The notes under the pieces were generated by a model. The model saw only the letters and a list, made by a program, of their open reading frames with translations, ran no database searches and had not been told where the DNA came from. A stretch of DNA of 64,000 nt, taken from positions 124,001-188,000 of the forward strand of contig CBFHKX010000002.1 in the NCBI GenBank assembly GCA_965656535.1, given 5' to 3'. Below, piece after piece: positions 44,407 through 53,170 of this stretch. The position numbers and the translations under genes are program-made. The stretch comes from Lishizhenia sp965656535. GTDB lineage: Bacteria; Bacteroidota; Bacteroidia; Flavobacteriales_D; Crocinitomicaceae. The stretch's first letter is position 1, and every line of letters starts with the position of its first letter.

Positions 44407-46545
44407 TTATGCTTCTTTAGTCTCTGGTTTTGGTAATAAAACTTTACGAGATAATTTCCATTTCTTAGTTTTAGGATCTCTTCCTACAACTTTAAATTTC
44501 AATAAATCTCCTTCTTTTGCTACATCTTCCATCTTAGCAATACGCTCATGAGCAAACTCAGAAACGTGAATTAATCCATCTGTTCCAGGTAAAATTTCAA
44601 CGAAACATCCGTATGCTTGTACAGACTTAACTTTTCCTTCGTACTCTGCACCTTCTTCTACAGTTGGTGGGAAAGCGATTAAGCGAATAGCATCAGAAGC
44701 AATTTTCATTGGTTCTGCACCAGTAGCAAGAATTTGTACAATTCCTTCTCCTGTTGCTTCATCTTCTTCAATAGTAACTGTTGCACCAGAATCTTTTTGA
44801 ATCTGTTGAATAATTTTACCTCCAGGTCCGATAATTGCTCCAATACATTCGTTTGGAACTTTGAATGATTCTACACGTGGAGCATTTGGTTTTAACTCAT
44901 TTGGAGAGTCTGCCAATGTTTCATTTAGTTTACCTAAAATATGTAATCTACCGTCTTTGGCTTGCATTAATGCTTGGATTAAAACTTCATATGGTAAACC
45001 ATCTACTTTTATATCCATTTGGCAAGCTGTGATTCCTTTCTCGGTACCCGTAACTTTGAAATCCATATCACCTAAGTGATCTTCATCTCCTAAAATATCA
45101 GATAATACAGCGAAATCTCCTTCTTTATTAATGATTAATCCCATGGCAATTCCAGAAACTGGAGCCTTCATTTTGATACCACCATCAATTAATGCTAATG
45201 TAGAAGCACAAACTGTAGCCATAGAAGAAGAACCGTTTGATTCTAAAATCTCTGATACTAAACGAATTGTGTAAGGATTATCTTCTGGCAACATCGGTTT
45301 GATAGCTCTTAAAGCCAAATTTCCGTGTCCAATCTCTCTTCTAGAAACACCTCTAATTGGTCTTGCTTCTCCTGTTGAGAATGGAGGGAAGTTATAGTGA
45401 AGCATGAATTTTTCAGTTCCACGGAAAGTTGCTCCGTCTAACATTTGCTCATCTAATTTCCCACCTAAAGTTAATGTAGTTAAAGATTGAGTTTCACCTC
45501 TAGTAAACACAGCAGAACCGTGTGCCATTGGTAAATAATCAATTTCTGACCAGATTGGTCTAATTTCTTCGAATTTACGACCGTCTAAACGAATTCTTTC
45601 TTTTAAGATTACGTGACGAACGGCTTCCTTCATTGTTTTTTTGAAGTACACTGAGATTAATCCTCCAAACTCTTCTTGCTCTTCTTCAGAAAATTGCGCT
45701 TTAACTTCTTCTTTGATTGCTCCGAAAAGTTCGGCTCTTTTAGCTTTATCTGCTAAACCTTGACGCGCTACGTCTGCACATTTGTCGTAAGCTAGTTCTT
45801 TAACTTTAGCTTCAACAGTTTCATTGTGCGTTTCGTGGTTGTATTCTCTTTTTGGAAATTCTCTACCTGCTTCTTTGGCAAACTCTAATTGAAATGCACA
45901 TTGCTCTTTAATTGCAGCATGACCGAGTTTAATAACTTCTATCATGTCCTCTTCAGAAGCTTCTAGCATTTCACCTTCCAACATGTTAATGTCTTTAGCC
46001 GTACCTGCCAACATGATATCCATATCAGCTACATCAATTTCTTCTTTAGATGGATTAAGGATAAATTCACCGTTAACTCTTGCAACTCTTACTTCAGACA
46101 TTGGTCCGTTAAACGGTATATCTGATAAAGCTAATGCAGCAGAGGCTGCAAAACCTGCTAAAGCATCTGGTTGATTTATTCCATCATAAGAGATCAATTG
46201 TATCATCAATTGCGTGTCTGCATGGTAATCATCTGGAAAAAGTGGACGTAAGGCTCTGTCTACTAATCTCATTACCAACACTTCGTGGTCTGTTGGACGT
46301 GCTTCTCTTCTTAAGAAACCGCCAGGAATACGACCTGCAGCAGCAAATTTTTCTCTGTAATCTACTGTTAAAGGCATGAAGTCAACTCCTTCTTTTGCTT
46401 CTGGAGCTGATACTACTGTTGCCAATAACATTGTGTCTCCCATTCGTAACACTACTGAACCGTCAGCCTGCTTGGCTAACTTCCCTGTTTCGAGAGTAAT
46501 CTCTTTACCGCCAGTAATGATGGTTTTTTTTGTTCCTATATTCAT
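44407..46545 (-). CDS. pnp: Polyribonucleotide nucleotidyltransferase
   Basis: 712 residues. Phosphorolytic 3'-5' exoribonuclease of mRNA decay. Two RNase PH domains are joined by a helical linker; the second holds GVSRREIGHGNLALRA and the DGG metal site. A KH domain (CIGAIIGPGGKIIQQIQKDS) and an S1 domain (YEGKVKSVQAYGCFVEI) follow. Downstream of rpsO, the standard order, but separated by a terminator hairpin. Confidence 0.96.
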   Translation of the reverse strand: MNIGTKKTIITGGKEITLETGKLAKQADGSVVLRMGDTMLLATVVSAPEAKEGVDFMPLTVDYREKFAAAGRIPGGFLRREARPTDHEVLVMRLVDRALRPLFPDDYHADTQLMIQLISYDGINQPDALAGFAASAALALSDIPFNGPMSEVRVARVNGEFILNPSKEEIDVADMDIMLAGTAKDINMLEGEMLEASEEDMIEVIKLGHAAIKEQCAFQLEFAKEAGREFPKREYNHETHNETVEAKVKELAYDKCADVARQGLADKAKRAELFGAIKEEVKAQFSEEEQEEFGGLISVYFKKTMKEAVRHVILKERIRLDGRKFEEIRPIWSEIDYLPMAHGSAVFTRGETQSLTTLTLGGKLDEQMLDGATFRGTEKFMLHYNFPPFSTGEARPIRGVSRREIGHGNLALRAIKPMLPEDNPYTIRLVSEILESNGSSSMATVCASTLALIDGGIKMKAPVSGIAMGLIINKEGDFAVLSDILGDEDHLGDMDFKVTGTEKGITACQMDIKVDGLPYEVLIQALMQAKDGRLHILGKLNETLADSPNELKPNAPRVESFKVPNECIGAIIGPGGKIIQQIQKDSGATVTIEEDEATGEGIVQILATGAEPMKIASDAIRLIAFPPTVEEGAEYEGKVKSVQAYGCFVEILPGTDGLIHVSEFAHERIAKMEDVAKEGDLLKFKVVGRDPKTKKWKLSRKVLLPKPETKEA

Positions 46546-46605
46546 ATTTATATTATTTCAAATTTCTTTTGGTTTTTGAGCTTAAAACTAATAAAACCAA
46601 ATTTT

Positions 46606-46644
46606 TAATAAAAAGGGGACAGTCGAAATAAATCGATTGTCCCC
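46606..46644 (-). terminator. Terminator between rpsO and pnp
   Basis: 12-bp stem with one G-U pair (arms 46615-46626 and 46633-46644) followed on the minus strand by a T-rich stretch. It probably lowers or uncouples pnp transcription from rpsO. Confidence 0.75.
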
Positions 46645-46687
46645 CCTTTAATACATTTATACCAAATTACTTTGGCAAGTGTTAAGA

Positions 46688-46957
46688 TTATCTTCTTAAT
46701 CCTAATTCTTTTACAATTGCTCTATAACGAGTAATGTCTTTCTTTACTAAGTAATCTAACAAAGATCTTCTTTTACCTACTAACAATTGAAGTGCTCTTT
46801 GCGTAGCGTAATCTTTACGATTCTTCTTTAAATGCTCTGTTAAATGAGAGATTCTGTAAGTAAATAATGCGATTTGACCTTCTGCAGATCCTGTGTTTTT
46901 AGCGTCTTTTCCGTGCTTTGCGAAAATTTCTGCTTTTTTTTCTGGTGCTAAATACAT
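46688..46957 (-). CDS. rpsO: 30S ribosomal protein S15
   Basis: 89 residues, all-helical, with FTYRISHLTEHLKKNRKDYA and LLVGKRRSLLDYLVKKD, the uS15 rRNA-binding region. Likely promoter at 47005; pnp follows. Confidence 0.97.
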   Translation of the reverse strand: MYLAPEKKAEIFAKHGKDAKNTGSAEGQIALFTYRISHLTEHLKKNRKDYATQRALQLLVGKRRSLLDYLVKKDITRYRAIVKELGLRR

Positions 46958-47004
46958 TCCAATATTGTTTCAATAATTTTTATGTGTGTCGACTATCGAC
47001 GACG

Positions 47005-47012
47005 CAAAAGTA
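47005..47012 (-). promoter_or_regulatory. Candidate -7 element for rpsO
   Basis: Minus-strand TACTTTTG matches TAnnTTTG, 47 bp before the rpsO start codon. The -33 region has no clear TTTG. Confidence 0.4.
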
Positions 47013-47529
47013 CATAATAATTAGAGATTGGAGATTAGAAATTAGAAAAAATAAGATTTATTTAATTTAATGTAAGAAATTCAAATATAGAATTCGTACG
47101 ATTTTGCTGAAGGAAATTGGTGTATTATTGAGGCAAAATTAATCGTTATAATTGCATAATTTACATTCTGTTTCGGCCTCAAAACCATTTGAATAGCAAC
47201 TACTGCAGCCTATTATTTATTCGTAGTTTCATTATAGAATTAGGATTTAAAATATGCTTGATATACTCCAGTTTCGCCTAGTTTTATTGGCGCAATTTGT
47301 TGTAGGTTACAAGTGGTTTTTTCTACAAAAGAAAGTACTAGCTAAAACGAAAGGGAGTAAAATTTTTTAATGTACACACTAGTGTTACTTGTTGCCTTAA
47401 ATTTAGACAACAAAATCTTATTATTTTAAAAAAAATAGATTTTTTAAAATGTACTACTGCGTTATTATTATTTTGCTTTTTTCTTTTTTTAAGGTTTAGA
47501 GTTGTTTTTAAAAGTTTGTGTTGTTTTTT
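47013..47529. other. Intergenic region, about 520 bp
   Basis: AT-rich with no supported gene. A 38-codon plus-strand frame (47254-47370, one hydrophobic stretch, basic end) is present but lacks a promoter or recognisable family. A T-rich stretch (47455-47525) follows the end of the zinc-finger gene on the minus strand. Confidence 0.5.
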
Positions 47530-48087
47530 CTAGGTAGGAATAGCTTGTTTTAGTCTGTATGTGTTGTCTGTTAGGGTTTTAGCGACTGAAATTGGTGTGT
47601 TGTAAAGTGAGATTGTTTTAAACAAACTCTGAATTAAATAGAGCTTTTTCCCTTTCAAAATGCTTTTTACCACATCAAATTCAAATGCCCATCTCCTAAC
47701 AAATTCAATTGGATAGGAGTGGGGTTTTTGTGTTCTTGTTATTTCTATAATTCCATTGCTTAAAAGTTTAAATTCGAATTCGCCAATAACGAAAACGGTC
47801 TTCTTTTTTTCTCTTCTTATTTTAATAAATGCTTTAAGATCAAACCCATGTTCAAATAAATTGTTTCTGTGTATTTGAACCTTTTTACCGCTAGTAGAAA
47901 GTACACCGTGTAAGATAACGTAGTTACGTTTTACGCGTTTGTTGATTCTATTATCTTTTAAGATTTTGCGTAAAAAATGGGTTTTAATTCTATCGTAAGC
48001 GTTTTGACAACCTTTTGTGCAATAACGTTGACTTTTTTTGCCAACAAGTAGCGCATTGCAGACGCAGCAAGTTCTTTTATTTTTCAT
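47530..48087 (-). CDS. Hypothetical protein with an N-terminal zinc finger
   Basis: 185 residues. The first 30 residues hold a CxxC...CxxxC finger (CCVCNALLVGKKSQRYCTKG then C), which is probably zinc-binding. The rest is basic and has beta-rich and helical parts (VRRWAFEFDVVKSILKGKKL). I do not recognise the family. The finger and high charge suggest nucleic-acid binding. It stands alone in AT-rich flanks, typical of an accessory gene. Confidence 0.65.
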   Translation of the reverse strand: MKNKRTCCVCNALLVGKKSQRYCTKGCQNAYDRIKTHFLRKILKDNRINKRVKRNYVILHGVLSTSGKKVQIHRNNLFEHGFDLKAFIKIRREKKKTVFVIGEFEFKLLSNGIIEITRTQKPHSYPIEFVRRWAFEFDVVKSILKGKKLYLIQSLFKTISLYNTPISVAKTLTDNTYRLKQAIPT

Positions 48088-48160
48088 TGTTTAGTTGTAA
48101 ATGTTACAGTAAGATACACAAGAAAAATTGAAATTACCAAATAGAAAGAGGTTTAAATAA

Positions 48161-48299
48161 GCTCGCCCCGGATTGCAGCGGTAGCTATTTTTAAAAGCTG
48201 TTTACGGTTGTTTGGGCTAAAATTGCGACTTTAGAAGCGCATTTTATCCTTAACAACAGTTGCAGATAAAAAAATACTTTAGCGTAAAGCCGGATAACC
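48161..48299 (+). other. Structured intergenic element resembling a dispersed Bacteroidota motif
   Basis: GC-richer conserved-looking ends in AT-rich surroundings: GCTCGCCCCGGATTGCAGCG at the left and AGCGTAAAGCCGGATAACC at the right (19 bases). TATTTTT (48186-48192) can pair with AAAAATA (48270-48276). From memory, elements with ends like CCCGATTGAAGCGG and GGAAAGCCGG occur between genes in many genomes of this phylum. Function unknown; single copy in this window. Confidence 0.4.
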
Positions 48300-48321
48300 A
48301 ATGCATATTGGGTAGGCGCAT

Positions 48322-48352
48322 AGAAAAACCTCGCTTACAAATAAACGAGGTT
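48322..48352 (-). terminator. Terminator of the dipeptidyl peptidase gene
   Basis: 7-bp stem (AACCTCG at 48327-48333, CGAGGTT at 48346-48352) followed on the minus strand by T residues. Confidence 0.75.
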
Positions 48353-48376
48353 ATTAAAGTTTATGGTTCTTTCTAT

Positions 48377-50437
48377 TTACAAGAAACTATACTCTTTAGC
48401 ATAAAACAATTGTTGTTCTACAAAATCTTGCTTGTTCTCTATTTTAATATCAATAATATTACCATCATCATCTATTTCTGGTGCTAAAACCGGGTTTACA
48501 AAACCACTGTAAGGAGCAAGCTCTAACGGCGCAACTCTATCCAACACTTCTTTATGAATTTCTTGATCTACCTTAACACCATAGTTTTCTACCAATGCCT
48601 TGCCAGCTTCGTAATCTCCTTCAGATTTAATGCGTTGAATCTCTTTTAAAAGATCTCCGAATAAAACGCGTAGCTTCTGATAATCATTAATGTTAAAATA
48701 TGTTTTACCGTCTTTTTTAACTTTTTCTACAACGTTATCTGCTGCACCTTTTTCCATTGCCCAAGCAGCAACTAATTGGCGGTTTTGCATGTGCTCTTCT
48801 TCAATATTATCTCCTAGCTCTAAACGCATAAGTTGGGTCATTAACCCATTTCTTATGTATCCATCATACTCTGCTTTACCTACTTCTAAAGATTCTACAA
48901 GACCTAAATCAATTAATTTTTGATCCATAATATAGTAGAGTCCAACTAAATCTGCTCTGGCTTCTTCTAAAGTAGAAGCGTAGTTTTTTAGTGTTTCTGC
49001 GGGCTGACCAATACCTTTATTAATTTGTCCGGATGCATGACCGACAACCTCGTGCAAGGCTGTGTGCATTTTACCTGCAACTTTACTGTGCGCTTTTGCT
49101 CTTTCAATTTCTTCTTCGTCATGCGCAAATTCGCCAAGCATTCCTCCACCTTTGGCTTCGTCATAGGCACCAATAATATTACCTAAAGAAACAGATTTAG
49201 AACCGTGTTGCTCTCTAATCCAGTTGTTGTTAGGTAAATTTACACCGATTGGAGTAGAAGGAGAAGCATCTCCAGCCTCACTAGCAACCTGTACTACTTT
49301 GTAAGAAACACCCTTAACATTTTTCTTCTTGTGTTCATCCGCAATAGTACTCATATCTTCAAACCATTGTACATTATCAGCAACCACCTTCATACGTTCT
49401 GAAGCATCAAAATCTGTAATTTGTACAATAGATTCAAACGTAGCTCTTTTGCCAAGTACATCGCCGTATACCTCAATAAATCCGTTGATGTAATCAATGT
49501 CTCCTTTTGTAGATTTTGCCCAAAGAATGTTGTAATCATCCCAAGTTTTTAAATCTCCAGTTTGGTAGTACTCTACTAATTTTTCTAAAGCAGCTTTTTG
49601 ATCTGCATTTTCTGCAACCGTAACGGCTTTTTCTAACCAAAAAATAATTTTATCAATAGCTGCGCCGTATAAACCACCAGAACGGTAAACATTTTCGTTT
49701 AATTCACCATCTTTTAAAACTAATTTAGAATTTAAACCGTGTTCTACAGGTGTTGCGTTGTTTGGGTCTGACTTTTTTGCATAAAAATCTTCTACCATTT
49801 CTTGGGTAACGCCTTCTCCGTAAAAGTTGTTGGCAGATGCTACAATCATATCTACACCGGCATCTTTTACTTTACGTTTAGCATCTACATCTTTATTAAA
49901 CATGGTGTTTAAAGCAGCTTCAGAAATTTCTCCGTTTACACTAGTTAATAGTGTATTAAAGTAGTCTTTAGAAAAAGTAGGTTGTATTTTTTGCATGCTG
50001 TAATGGTGGTGTACACCAGATGCAAACCAAATACGCTTAGCGTAAATTAAAAACTGATTGTATTCTTCTGTAGTTTTATTGCCCTCGTAATTAGCAACAA
50101 TTTTATCTATTGCTTTTCTTATTTCTAGATTATTAGCGTTGTTTTGATCGTAAATAATATCTCTACCAGATAAACCCGCTTGCGCTAAATAGTAAACCAA
50201 CTTTTTCTGCTCTAAACTTAGCTTATCAAAATCTGCAATTTTATATCTAAGCACTGCAATATCTGCAAACCGATCAACCTCTGTTTCGCTTGGAGATAGT
50301 ACCTCAATTAAATCAGAATTTTCTGTAGTTTGCGTAGTTTCTGCAGTTGTATTTTCTGTAGTATCTTTTTCTCCGCAAGCACCCATAAGTAAACCAGCCG
50401 AAAGTAAAGACACAGTAAGAAATGAATTTCTTTTCAT
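48377..50437 (-). CDS. Dipeptidyl peptidase III-type metallopeptidase (M49) lipoprotein
   Basis: 686 residues. A lipoprotein signal (SLLSAGLLMGAC) and a Thr-rich linker precede the M49 domain. Zinc motif HEVVGH (in MHTALHEVVGHASGQINKG) and the second ligand motif EEARADLVGLYY are both intact. Removes dipeptides from the N-termini of short peptides, presumably at the cell envelope. Own terminator downstream. The first part of this gene and its upstream region recur as a worn copy at 53171-53294. Confidence 0.92.
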   Translation of the reverse strand: MKRNSFLTVSLLSAGLLMGACGEKDTTENTTAETTQTTENSDLIEVLSPSETEVDRFADIAVLRYKIADFDKLSLEQKKLVYYLAQAGLSGRDIIYDQNNANNLEIRKAIDKIVANYEGNKTTEEYNQFLIYAKRIWFASGVHHHYSMQKIQPTFSKDYFNTLLTSVNGEISEAALNTMFNKDVDAKRKVKDAGVDMIVASANNFYGEGVTQEMVEDFYAKKSDPNNATPVEHGLNSKLVLKDGELNENVYRSGGLYGAAIDKIIFWLEKAVTVAENADQKAALEKLVEYYQTGDLKTWDDYNILWAKSTKGDIDYINGFIEVYGDVLGKRATFESIVQITDFDASERMKVVADNVQWFEDMSTIADEHKKKNVKGVSYKVVQVASEAGDASPSTPIGVNLPNNNWIREQHGSKSVSLGNIIGAYDEAKGGGMLGEFAHDEEEIERAKAHSKVAGKMHTALHEVVGHASGQINKGIGQPAETLKNYASTLEEARADLVGLYYIMDQKLIDLGLVESLEVGKAEYDGYIRNGLMTQLMRLELGDNIEEEHMQNRQLVAAWAMEKGAADNVVEKVKKDGKTYFNINDYQKLRVLFGDLLKEIQRIKSEGDYEAGKALVENYGVKVDQEIHKEVLDRVAPLELAPYSGFVNPVLAPEIDDDGNIIDIKIENKQDFVEQQLFYAKEYSFL

Positions 50438-50472
50438 AATATGTATTGATTTTGGTTAAAGATAATGGTTTT
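50349..50472 (+). repeat. Parent copy of a 120-bp direct repeat (5' end of the M49 gene)
   Basis: Covers codons for roughly the first 30 residues of the peptidase and 35 bp upstream, including a minus-strand TATCTTTA that may be its -7 element. It matches 53171-53294 in the same orientation with many substitutions. Confidence 0.7.
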
Positions 50473-50590
50473 GATTTTAATTAAGAATTCAGAGTGGTGA
50501 ACTATGTCTATTCTTAAATGCTTGGATGATTTTTACTGAAAACCAGATTGGGATTGCTTTTTGGCTAAAAAGTGTAAGTATCTAAATCTC

Positions 50591-50670
50591 TCTAAGCGAC
50601 TTAGTTTTCACCTTCTCACTTTAGAGGAAGACCGAGAGGACATGGACGAATTTAGTTCTTTAACAAAAGC
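50591..50670 (+). repeat. 80-bp direct repeat, copy 1
   Basis: Runs from TCTAAGCGACTTAGTTTTCA through CTTTAGAGGAAGACCGAGAG to TTTAACAAAAG. It aligns along its length with 50921-51005 with scattered differences and a 5-bp gap. Confidence 0.7.
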
Positions 50671-50920
50671 ACCGAATCCTAGTAGATAATTGTATTTAAC
50701 GTTTTCTTTTAGAACGTCTTCCTGCTATCCATTCAAGTTTAAGCAGTAAAAACCAAGTGCAACAAAGTCTTTCAAAGGCTTCTTGGGTCGCCTTTTCAAA
50801 ACTTGTTTTACTAACTTTTTACTACTCAAAGCTGCCATTCCTATCAGGCGTAAATAAAAAATCTTCTCCCTATCAATAAAATGCAATTCGTATTATCTAT
50901 GGACTGTGTCTTTACCCTTT

Positions 50921-51005
50921 TCTCAGCGATTTAGTCTTAACCTTCTCCCTTTGGAGGGAGACCGAGAGGGAGGACATGGATACACTTCCTTATTTAACAA
51001 AAGTC
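50921..51005 (+). repeat. 80-bp direct repeat, copy 2
   Basis: Starts TCTCAGCGATTTAGTCTTAA and contains CTCCCTTTGGAGGGAGACCG, where CTCC and GGAG can pair. It is the purine/pyrimidine-palindrome type of intergenic repeat, similar in style to the ends of the elements at 54883-55882. Confidence 0.7.
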
Positions 51006-51079
51006 TTTTCATTAAATGCTTTTATTTGTCTATTTGTCAAAAACATACCTTCCAGTCACTTAAACTCAAGTCAAATAGC

Positions 51080-51127
51080 AAAACCTGCGGACTGAGTAAG
51101 AGCCTTTTCGGCGAATGTATCGAAGTC
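51080..51127 (-). repeat. Dispersed repeat, copy B (inverted)
   Basis: Reverse complement starts GACTTCGATACATTCG and ends TACTCAGTCCGCAGGTTTT (19 bases), matching copy A at 44131-44177 at both ends. The central 15-20 bp differ. Confidence 0.7.
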
Positions 51128-51146
51128 CAATAGCACATAGCCAAAC

Positions 51147-52661
51147 CTAAAACCCCACATACACAAACCCGGCATAGTTAGACTTTAATTCAAGAATAGG
51201 TTGTACAAAATTATCTGTTTCTGTATTCGCGTTAATTTCTATTACGTAGTAATAGGTTGCAGTAGGTACTTTTTGGTTGTTGCGTTTTCCATCCCAAATT
51301 TGGTTTTCTCCTACTTTTAGTCTGCCTTCTGTTTTGTGCATTAAACCTCCCCAGCGGTTAAATATTTGGGCAGTGTAGTCTAAATTCGCTCTGCTTTCTA
51401 CAGTGAAACTCTCGTTAATTCCATCTCCATTAGGCGTAAAAGCTTCTGGAATAATAAGTAGGTTCGTATCGTATTGGTTTACTACTAAATTTGCCGTATC
51501 GCTGCAATTGATATCTGTGGTGTAGCCAATTAATTCTATTAGATAACTCTGATTTTCTTGAGCTTGAGGGAAAAACTGAATGTCTTCTTCGTCAGAGAAA
51601 AAATCTCCGTCTATACTCCAAACATAATTATCTGCATTTACAGAAGTATTCTGAAACTCAAAAAAATCAGAGTTATCTACGCCGTTTGTAGCTGTAAAAC
51701 TTACTTGGGGTAAATAATCGTTTACATAAACCAAAGTATCTGTACTTGGGCAACCGTCTGTACTTATAGCTAAATTGTACCAACTTGTATCTAAATCTGT
51801 AAAGCTTGTATTATTAACAAATGCGCTGCCGTTAATGCTGTATTGGGTTTCATAAAAATTGTACGGACTCATAACTTCCATCTCGCCATTTGCATATCCG
51901 CATAAAGCATCTGTAATTATTAAGGTATCATACACAGGTTGCGGTACAACTTCTAGCTGCACTGGTCTAACTACAGAGCAGGTATCGTTGTTCCAAATTT
52001 GTACAGTGTAGCCCTTGCTGCCATTTGTAGTTGCAGCTTTTGGGTTAGGGCAATCTGTACAAGATAAACCTGTTGCGGGTTGCCAAAGATATTCTACACC
52101 ACCGCTTGCGCTTAGCTGTACAGAATCTGCACCATTGCATACCTTAAAATAATCATCAACTTCTACCGTAAAGGTATCGCATGGGGTTGTGCCCACTAGG
52201 TTGAAGAGGAAGTAATGATTAGAAATAGAAGCTGGAGGTCCAAATTGATTAGTATGAAGAAAATTGAAGTTTATCGTATCACTATTTGTTATATAATTAT
52301 TAATGACTGCTAAACCATCAGTTCCATTAACGTTACTGTTGCTAACATCATTCTCTAAACCAATAATTGAGCTATTTGCATAATTGAAACTACCAGTTAC
52401 TCCCGAACATAAAGGGTTAAAATCTAAAAGTTCATTCCCGCCTATAATTCCGAGAGAATTGTTATTAATGAGAATTTCAGTTCCATCATTACTTGTATTA
52501 CAAATATTCGAAGAACCAATAGAAAACGCTACCGGTTCATTATTGTTAATCTTACTAGACGGAACTAATTGAACTTGTAGGTTGTTTGTATTTGAATTCT
52601 TATCGTTATAAAAAGTATTGTAGATTGTATTTAAGGAGGTGTTAGATTCATAAGTAATCAC
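51147..52661 (-). CDS. C-terminal part of a frameshifted T9SS type-B surface protein
   Basis: 504 codons, opened by GTG that overlaps the stop of the upstream fragment (TAGTG). It has no signal peptide, so alone it could not be exported. It holds a Cys-containing region (YLWQPATGLSCTDCPNPKA, a common adhesin repeat), beta-sandwich domains and the gliding-motility-associated C-terminal domain at the end: IIPEAFTPNGDGINESFTVE, then IFNRWGGLMHKTEGR and YYYVIEI. This is a type-B T9SS signal. Joining it to the fragment at 52661-53101 by one extra T in an eight-T run gives one protein of about 650 residues. No PorP/SprF gene is adjacent. Confidence 0.8.
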   Translation of the reverse strand: MITYESNTSLNTIYNTFYNDKNSNTNNLQVQLVPSSKINNNEPVAFSIGSSNICNTSNDGTEILINNNSLGIIGGNELLDFNPLCSGVTGSFNYANSSIIGLENDVSNSNVNGTDGLAVINNYITNSDTINFNFLHTNQFGPPASISNHYFLFNLVGTTPCDTFTVEVDDYFKVCNGADSVQLSASGGVEYLWQPATGLSCTDCPNPKAATTNGSKGYTVQIWNNDTCSVVRPVQLEVVPQPVYDTLIITDALCGYANGEMEVMSPYNFYETQYSINGSAFVNNTSFTDLDTSWYNLAISTDGCPSTDTLVYVNDYLPQVSFTATNGVDNSDFFEFQNTSVNADNYVWSIDGDFFSDEEDIQFFPQAQENQSYLIELIGYTTDINCSDTANLVVNQYDTNLLIIPEAFTPNGDGINESFTVESRANLDYTAQIFNRWGGLMHKTEGRLKVGENQIWDGKRNNQKVPTATYYYVIEINANTETDNFVQPILELKSNYAGFVYVGF

Positions 52662-53101
52662 TAAAAAAAATGACCTGTAAATTCTAGCTGATCAAACTTA
52701 CTATTAGTTACCTCTATTTGATAAGAATTCACTGAACTAACTACATTATTAGATACATTAATAATGCTTTTAGTTAACGTTATATCACCATAATTAACAA
52801 TATGAGCAGTAGTCTCTAGATTATCAGTGTTATTTGGATTAATGTTATAGTTTGTGTTGTTAAAAATTATCTCATTAGGTATGTTAAGATTATAATTAAT
52901 GCAAATTAAGAGGGCATTTTTTATTGTTGAATTCGGAGGGATTGAAACGTTGAATGTTCCAGAAGCGTTTTGACCATATGCACCAAAACCATCAAATGTA
53001 ATTCCACCTTTGATTATATCTGAGGATATTAATTTTTGCGACGAGCAGTTTATACTTATTGATAAAAAAAGTAATAATGATAAAAATTTAAGGCTAAACA
53101 T
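52661..53101 (-). CDS. N-terminal part of the frameshifted T9SS type-B surface protein
   Basis: 146 codons: signal peptide (LKFLSLLLFLSISINCSSQ) then an Asn/Ile/Ser-rich beta domain (GGITFDGFGAYGQNASGTF). The frame runs GHFF and stops at TAG directly after eight T (plus-strand A8 at 52663-52670). With nine T the next residues would read LVITYES and continue into the downstream frame. Either a real inactivating or phase-switching indel or a sequencing error. Confidence 0.75.
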   Translation of the reverse strand: MFSLKFLSLLLFLSISINCSSQKLISSDIIKGGITFDGFGAYGQNASGTFNVSIPPNSTIKNALLICINYNLNIPNEIIFNNTNYNINPNNTDNLETTAHIVNYGDITLTKSIINVSNNVVSSVNSYQIEVTNSKFDQLEFTGHFF

Positions 53102-53170
53102 TTAATTTAAGTGCATCAAGCAACAAGTTTTATTGAGAATAACCACTCTTTTATCACTACTTTCTAACGT

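Larger units (their letters stand above)
50473..51146. other. Repeat-rich intergenic region, about 670 bp
   Basis: No gene. Holds two direct copies of an 80-bp repeat (50591-50670, 50921-51005) and the inverted dispersed repeat copy B (51080-51127). The stretch 50690-50870 has no coding frame; it looks like piled-up repeat debris. Confidence 0.55.

Noticed and set aside
47254..47370. 38-codon plus-strand frame with a hydrophobic segment
   Set aside because: No promoter or recognisable relatives; frames of this size arise by chance in AT-rich spacers.
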